Assembly: GCF_001613405.1 (NCBI RefSeq)
Contig: NZ_BDCH01000020.1
Location: 124,001 to 188,000, forward strand
Source: Nocardia crassostreae
GTDB lineage: Bacteria > Actinomycetota > Actinomycetes > Mycobacteriales > Mycobacteriaceae
Length of the DNA: 64,000 nt
Reading direction: 5' to 3'
The notes under the pieces were generated by a model. It ran no database searches. It had not been told where the DNA came from and was given only the letters and a program-made list of their open reading frames with translations. Positions 60,180 through 64,000 of the stretch are shown piece after piece (position 1 is the stretch's first letter; every line of letters starts with the position of its first letter). Made by a program: the position numbers and the translations under genes.

Positions 60180-60803
60180 TCAGTTGTGGGTGATTTCCGG
60201 AACGAGCGGGGTGTAGTGCGGCAGTAGCTGCGCCATGCCCCGGGCGAGCGTGTCGGGATCGACATCGCCCAGGATGAGGTGCTGCAGGATGAAGCCCGGC
60301 AGCACGCCCAGCAGGGCCTTGGCCACGGCGTCGGTATCGGCGTCCGGGGGGAGCCAGCCGACGGCGATCATCCGCTCGGCGTAGTCGTGCCAGAGGCGGC
60401 GGATGCCGCCGATATTGGTGCGGACGTAGTCGGCGATATTGGGATCGGTCAGGGCGAGGGCCCAGGCCTGGGGGATGAGGCGCACCGGACCGCCCGGACC
60501 ACTGAGGGCGATGATCTGTTCGGCGATGGTGCGAATGAGCTCCGGGGGAGTGGGGACCGGATCGCCGTGCACCGCCTCGGTGAGGGCGGCCCGCAGATCG
60601 ACCGCGGCCTCGGCGGTCAGGGCCTCGATGATGTCGTCCTTGGACTTGAAGTAGCGGTAGACCGCGCCCGCGGACAGGCCGGATTCGGCGAAGACGTCCT
60701 GCATGGTGGTGGCGTGCAGACCCTTGTGGGCGAAGCACGCTTGCGCGGCGTCGAGGATCTGCTGCCTGCGGCGTTCCAGATGTTCTTCGCTTACTCGGGG
60801 CAT
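60180..60803 (-). CDS. TetR/AcrR family transcriptional regulator
   Basis: A 207-residue regulator with an N-terminal helix-turn-helix (RRRQQILDAAQACFAHKGLH, SGLSAGAVYRYFKSKDDI). The C-terminal ligand domain is of the TetR_C class. It is divergent from the membrane protein gene at 60908. Two AACGAA-type dyads in the shared region are likely operators, so it should repress that gene and itself. Confidence 0.9.
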   Translation of the reverse strand: MPRVSEEHLERRRQQILDAAQACFAHKGLHATTMQDVFAESGLSAGAVYRYFKSKDDIIEALTAEAAVDLRAALTEAVHGDPVPTPPELIRTIAEQIIALSGPGGPVRLIPQAWALALTDPNIADYVRTNIGGIRRLWHDYAERMIAVGWLPPDADTDAVAKALLGVLPGFILQHLILGDVDPDTLARGMAQLLPHYTPLVPEITHN

Positions 60804-60816
60804 GCTCCCAAAGTAA

Positions 60817-60890
60817 AACGAATATCCGTTCTTGACAAGCTGACAGTGGGATGTCAGAGTTGTCCCAGCAAAAAGAACGAACCTTCGCTT
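60817..60890. promoter_or_regulatory. Two AACGAA-type dyads and a -35 hexamer between TetR and membrane gene
   Basis: AACGAATATCCGTT (60817-60830) and AACGAACCTTCGCTT (60876-60890) are imperfect inverted repeats sharing the half-site AACGAA. TTGACA (60832-60837) begins two bases after the first and is a good -35 box for the plus-strand gene; a -10 is less clear (CAGAGT with a 17-bp spacer). Binding at the sites would block that promoter. Confidence 0.55.
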
Positions 60891-60907
60891 TTTTGGAAGA
60901 GACTCTG

Positions 60908-61873
60908 ATGAACACCACGAAACGCGCCGTCGCCCTCGGATTCGCCGCCGCTCTCATCCAGGCCGTCATGCTCATCGCCTTCGCGTGGCCCGCCGCCAAT
61001 ATCGCCCCCCGCGATCTGCCCATTGCCGTGGCGGGCCCGCAAGCGGCCGTGGTCGCCGAGAAACTGGCCGCTCAGAGCCCCGACGCCTTCGATATCCGCA
61101 CCTTCGCGGACGAGGCCGCCGCCCGCACCGCCATCGAAGACCGCGAGGTCTACGGCGCCATCGTCACCGGCGGACAGCCCCGTGCCCTCATCGCCTCCGC
61201 CGCGAGCCCCGCTGTCGCCCAGCAGCTCTCGGCCATGGCCCAGTCCTTCTCCGGCAGCGCCCCCGCCCCCGTCGAGGATGTCGTCGCCGCCGATTCCGAC
61301 GACCCGCGCGGCGCGGGCTTCGGCGCCATGGTGCTCCCGCTGGTCATGTCCGGCCTCGCCGCCGGTGTCCTGCTCACCCTGCTGGTCCCGTCCATCCCCG
61401 CCCGAGCCCTCGGCCTGACCACCTTCGCCCTGTTCGGCGGCCTGCTGAGCATGAGCATCGTCCAAGGCTGGCTGTCCCTCATCCCCGGCAACTACCTGAC
61501 CATGGCCGCCATCGCCGCCCTCGTCTCCTTCGCCGTAGCCGGAACCGTAGTCGGCCTCGCCGCCGCCATCGGCCGCGCCGGTATCGGCCTGGCCGCCCTG
61601 ACCATGCTCCTCATCGGAAACCCCTTCTCCGCAGCCACTTCCGCCCCCGAAATGCTCCCCCAGCCCTGGGGCGCCCTCGGCCAGATCCTCCCGCCCGGCG
61701 CCGCCGCCTCCCTCATCCGCTCGGTAGCCTTCTTCGACGGCGCCGCCGCAGCAGCCCCCCTGACAGTCCTCCTCTCCTGGTCCGCCGCGGCCCTGGCCCT
61801 CCTCGCCTTCGCCACCCTCCGCACCCGAGACGCCGCCCCGGCGAAAACCCCGGAACTGGCCCCGGCCGCCTGA
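60908..61873 (+). CDS. ABC-2/YhgE-like multi-pass membrane protein
   Basis: A 321-residue protein. An N-terminal helix (LGFAAALIQAVMLIAFAWP) is followed by an extracellular segment of about 115 residues with DLPIAVAGPQAAVVAEKLAA. Five or six more helices come from about residue 140 (MVLPLVMSGLAAGVLLTLL, LTTFALFGGLLSMSIVQG and others). This layout fits YhgE/Pip or ABC-2 permease-like proteins that act in export. No ATPase gene is adjacent. ATG 60908 has GGAAGAG upstream. It is divergent from its probable repressor. Confidence 0.75.
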   Translation: MNTTKRAVALGFAAALIQAVMLIAFAWPAANIAPRDLPIAVAGPQAAVVAEKLAAQSPDAFDIRTFADEAAARTAIEDREVYGAIVTGGQPRALIASAASPAVAQQLSAMAQSFSGSAPAPVEDVVAADSDDPRGAGFGAMVLPLVMSGLAAGVLLTLLVPSIPARALGLTTFALFGGLLSMSIVQGWLSLIPGNYLTMAAIAALVSFAVAGTVVGLAAAIGRAGIGLAALTMLLIGNPFSAATSAPEMLPQPWGALGQILPPGAAASLIRSVAFFDGAAAAAPLTVLLSWSAAALALLAFATLRTRDAAPAKTPELAPAA

Positions 61874-61888
61874 CCGCAACCAAACAAA

Positions 61889-61919
61889 CGCGCCCCGTGC
61901 AGAAACTGCACGGGGCGCG
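61889..61919 (-). terminator. Perfect 14-bp hairpin terminator
   Basis: CGCGCCCCGTGCAG (61889-61902) and its exact complement (61906-61919) surround AAA. On the minus strand the stem is followed by TTTGTTTGGTTG. It therefore ends the minus-strand metal-regulator operon and also lies just after the plus-strand membrane gene. Confidence 0.82.
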
Positions 61920-61964
61920 AGTTGTATTGGTGGCGAAGCCCCCACGACCTCGCGTCAGCGTTGT

Positions 61965-62378
61965 TCAGCTCTTTCCGTTGGTGCAGGGGCGGCAGGTGCC
62001 GAAGATTTCCATGGTGTGGCTGATGTCGCTGAAGCCGTGTTCGGCGGCGATGGCGTCGGCCCAGGCTTCGACGGTGGGGCCTTCCACTTCGACGGTGCTG
62101 CCGCAGTTGCGGCAGACCAGGTGATGGTGGTGGCCGGTGGAGCACTGGCGGTAGACGGATTCACCGGAGTCGGTGCGCAGGACGTCGACCATGCCTGCCT
62201 CGGCGAGGGATTGCAGGGTGCGGTAGACCGTGGTCAGGCCGATGCCCTCACCGCGTTTGCGGAGTTCGTCGTGCAGCTCCTGCGCGGAGCGGAATTCGTC
62301 GATGTCCGACAGTAGTGCGGAGATGGCGCTGCGCTGCCGGGTGCTGCGGACGCCCACGGTCTTCTCGGTGCTTCCCAC
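61965..62378 (-). CDS. zur: Fur-family regulator (Zur/FurB)
   Basis: A 137-residue ferric-uptake-type regulator. The winged helix has RSTRQRSAISALLSDIDEFR and GLTTVYRTLQSLAEAGMVD (in blocks). Metal sites are visible: HHHHLVCRNCGSTVE (sensor His and first C-x2-C) and GTCRPC (second C-x2-C). By position beside the ArsR gene it is equivalent to M. tuberculosis FurB (Rv2359), which is the zinc regulator Zur. GTG 62378 starts three bases after the ArsR stop. Confidence 0.9.
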   Translation of the reverse strand: MGSTEKTVGVRSTRQRSAISALLSDIDEFRSAQELHDELRKRGEGIGLTTVYRTLQSLAEAGMVDVLRTDSGESVYRQCSTGHHHHLVCRNCGSTVEVEGPTVEAWADAIAAEHGFSDISHTMEIFGTCRPCTNGKS

Positions 62379-62381
62379 GGG

Positions 62382-62777
62382 TCACCCTTCCTCGGCGTGG
62401 GCGACGGCGTCGATCACGATATGCGCCAGGTGTTCGTCCACGAGTTCATAGATCACTTCACGGCCGGTGCGCTCGCCCCGCACCACGCCCGCCGACTTGA
62501 GGATGCGCAGATGCTGGCTGATCAGCGGCTGCGTCACCCCGAGCGTATCGACCAGTTCGTGTACACAGCGCGGCGATTCGCGCAGCTGCAGCACAATGGC
62601 GATGCGCACGGGCGCGGCTAGGGCGCGCAGCAATTCTCCCGCGGAATCGAGAATCGTGCGCGACGGCACCGCGGGCGGCATGGGCGACCGGTACGGGTAC
62701 GGGTCGTGGGGGATCGCGGCCGGGGCCTCGGTCGCGACGCGGGAACGCCGCAAGGGTGCACCGCTGTCCGTGGTCAT
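62382..62777 (-). CDS. ArsR/SmtB family metal-sensing repressor
   Basis: A 131-residue repressor. The helix-turn-helix is VTQPLISQHLRILKSAGVV. The alpha-5 zinc site is visible as D-E-H-x-x-H-...-D-x-x-x-H in VDEHLAHIVIDAVAHAEEG. It has a longer N-terminus than SmtB (about 40 residues, Pro-rich). It matches Rv2358, which senses zinc and controls the furB operon. ATG 62777 has AAGGAG nine bases upstream. Its promoter contains a palindromic operator. Confidence 0.9.
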   Translation of the reverse strand: MTTDSGAPLRRSRVATEAPAAIPHDPYPYRSPMPPAVPSRTILDSAGELLRALAAPVRIAIVLQLRESPRCVHELVDTLGVTQPLISQHLRILKSAGVVRGERTGREVIYELVDEHLAHIVIDAVAHAEEG

Positions 62778-62809
62778 CGAAACCAACTCCTTATTGGAAA
62801 TCGATGCCA

Positions 62810-62839
62810 AGTATCCGTATGCACAGGTGTGCATGTCAA
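62810..62839 (-). promoter_or_regulatory. Promoter with ArsR operator between -35 and -10
   Basis: Read on the minus strand, TTGACA (62839-62834) and GATACT (62815-62810) are separated by 18 bases and lie 33 bases before the ArsR ATG. The perfect palindrome ATGCACA-GG-TGTGCAT (62819-62834) fills the spacer. This fits the 12-2-12 operators of SmtB/ArsR repressors. Binding would directly block RNA polymerase, so the operon should be self-repressed and released by metal. Confidence 0.78.
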
Positions 62840-62872
62840 ATAGGCGCGCGGGAAAGGCGCGCGGCGAGCCGA

Positions 62873-63814
62873 TCAGCATCCGGATTCGGTGACGATCGGG
62901 AGCGTCGGATCGAAGTACGACTCCGGCGTCCGAGTGTCCGGGGTTCCGTAGGAGCCGGGCGGATTGCTGTAGTTGGGGGCCGGGAAGCCCTCCTTGTTCA
63001 GGCCGCAGTTCACCGAGTAGGAGAAGCCGGTGGCGGTGCCGATCCACATGCCCTGCGAATCCTCGGTCCACTGCGCACCGTCGACCAGGAGGTATTCCAC
63101 CTGATGGCGGACTACCGACACGATGTCGAAGTACTCGGTCAGCTCCGGCGGATCGGCGGTATGGAAGGCGTAGGCGATCAAGTAGTCGGTGTGAACCACC
63201 AGGTCGTCCTCCGCATTGACCGACAGGGTCATCGACCCGGTAACCCGCGGCGTCACGGGCAGCAGGTCGTAATCGGGGTGGATCCGCTCCTGCAGCCACC
63301 ACGTCTTCTCCTCGTCCCCGGCGACGAGCAGCGGCCGGATATCTCGCGACACCTGGAGCGGCGCGAGCAGCCGCTGCGCCGGTTCGGCATCGTGGTACCT
63401 GATCGTGTACGCGTTCAGCCGCGACAGGATGATCAGCAGTTTCGCCCTGTCCAAGGCGAACGCGACCTGTTCGGCCGAGTACCGCCCGACCGCCGTCGCG
63501 GGCGGCGGCACGATCCCCGCCGCACCCTCCGGCCACCACGCCGCGGGCGAGCCGTTGAAAGGCTGGTCCAGATCGACCTTGGTGGTGCTCGCCACCGAAG
63601 TCGGCGGGGCGCTCGTCGTCGCCACGGTGGCCGTACCGGGCTCGTCGCCGCCCAGGCGCGGCAGCACCACCGCCGCCACGGCGAGCAGCGCCGCCACGCT
63701 GCCGACCACCGCAATGCTGATCAGGCGTTTCTTCCGCCGATGGGCTCGCAGCGCCTGCGTCTCGGCCGCCCGCGCCCAGGCGTCGTCGAATGGTTGGAAG
63801 GGAAAATTCTGCAT
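62873..63814 (-). CDS. Membrane-anchored exported hypothetical protein
   Basis: A 313-residue protein of unknown family. Residues 1-31 are cytoplasmic and basic at the end (RAHRRKKRL), followed by one membrane segment (LISIAVVGSVAALLAVAAVV). A Ser/Thr/Ala linker to about residue 80 and a folded outer domain follow, with Trp/Tyr-rich strands (EEKTWWLQERIHPDYDLLPV) and two cysteines (SVNCGLN and the C-terminal C) that could pair. It lies beyond the ArsR promoter on the same strand. Confidence 0.7.
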   Translation of the reverse strand: MQNFPFQPFDDAWARAAETQALRAHRRKKRLISIAVVGSVAALLAVAAVVLPRLGGDEPGTATVATTSAPPTSVASTTKVDLDQPFNGSPAAWWPEGAAGIVPPPATAVGRYSAEQVAFALDRAKLLIILSRLNAYTIRYHDAEPAQRLLAPLQVSRDIRPLLVAGDEEKTWWLQERIHPDYDLLPVTPRVTGSMTLSVNAEDDLVVHTDYLIAYAFHTADPPELTEYFDIVSVVRHQVEYLLVDGAQWTEDSQGMWIGTATGFSYSVNCGLNKEGFPAPNYSNPPGSYGTPDTRTPESYFDPTLPIVTESGC

Positions 63815-64000
63815 GGCCGACCCCCGTCGGAACCTCGTCCCGCGCCGCCGCTACCGCGCGACGCCCTCCCCAGGCGGTCCGCGCTCGGCGGCCTGTGCCT
63901 TTTCACTATCCCCCAACCGAACCGAATGTACGGCTCGATTCGGGCCTTTCGGGCACGGCCGAATGTGATCCATGGCCCGCCTAGGCCGAGTGGGTGTAAA
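63815..64000. other. End-of-window region, nothing specific seen
   Basis: The last 186 bases lie upstream of the minus-strand membrane-anchored protein gene. Short open frames here have no supporting features. The promoter of that gene is expected in this stretch. Confidence 0.35.

Noticed and set aside
1..64000. Prophage, integrative element, tRNA or rRNA genes
   Set aside because: I saw no integrase, phage structural gene, cloverleaf-like sequence or rRNA segment; base composition is even apart from 24.7-25.2 kb.

Overview
This is about 64 kb of GC-rich actinobacterial chromosome, most likely Nocardia or a close relative in the Mycobacteriales. The main evidence is gene order. phoH, ybeY, a CNNM/CBS protein, a cytidine-deaminase-like protein, era, an amidase, recO, uppS, a small conserved protein, a Fur-family gene and an ArsR gene follow one another as I remember them in Mycobacterium tuberculosis (Rv2368c back to Rv2358). 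hrcA-dnaJ2-rsmE, hemW, sir/nirA-cysH, and an AurF-type diiron gene beside fprB (Rv0885-Rv0886) are also shared with mycobacteria. I saw no tRNA or rRNA gene, CRISPR array, transposase, integrase or phage gene.

Layout. 1-6.7 kb: end of an acyl-CoA dehydrogenase, a zinc alcohol dehydrogenase, and a TetR repressor divergent from two tandem alkylsulfatases, one with an export signal and one without. 6.7-13.8 kb: a gene relic, a vWA-domain protein coupled to an ARPP-1-like protein, a frameshifted luciferase-like monooxygenase, a DUF5996 protein and a lysyltransferase-like membrane protein. 13.8-18.5 kb: hydrolase, SDR, DUF397 protein, then a sigma-factor/secreted/DUF6529/Rieske cluster. 18.8-27.5 kb: a peptidoglycan amidase with a Pro/Gln tail, and two Hsp70-like ATPases flanking AurF-fprB. 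27.6-37.5 kb: SDR, HAD phosphatase, esterase lipoprotein, a complete assimilatory sulfate operon on the minus strand (leader peptide, sir, cysH, cysD, cysN, sirohydrochlorin chelatase), an NTF2-like protein and an orphan Imm49 protein. 37.7-44.7 kb: hemW, a repeat-rich gap, a two-component pair with a broken kinase, a Tat-exported SDR, a hydrolase relic, an epoxide hydrolase and a broken thioredoxin-like gene. 44.9-64 kb: the conserved housekeeping block, into which an MFS/LysR pair, a broken GNAT gene, a TenA-like gene and a TetR/membrane-protein pair are set.

How the genes work together. CysD/CysN activate sulfate to APS, CysH reduces APS to sulfite, Sir reduces sulfite to sulfide, and the chelatase supplies the siroheme that Sir needs. 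A 30-codon leader ORF with two closely spaced Cys codons near its end precedes the operon and may sense cysteine. The alkylsulfatases could feed sulfate into it. HrcA and DnaJ2 form a heat-shock pair. The ArsR and Fur genes form a metal-sensing operon with an operator lying inside its own promoter.

The most notable features are the sulfate-operon leader, the vWA/ARPP-1 couple, the Hsp70-like protein whose glycine-rich tail is split by an in-frame TGA, and four genes broken by short frame-disrupting losses. Two of those look like the loss of one CG pair from a CG run, so either recent pseudogene formation or sequencing error is possible.
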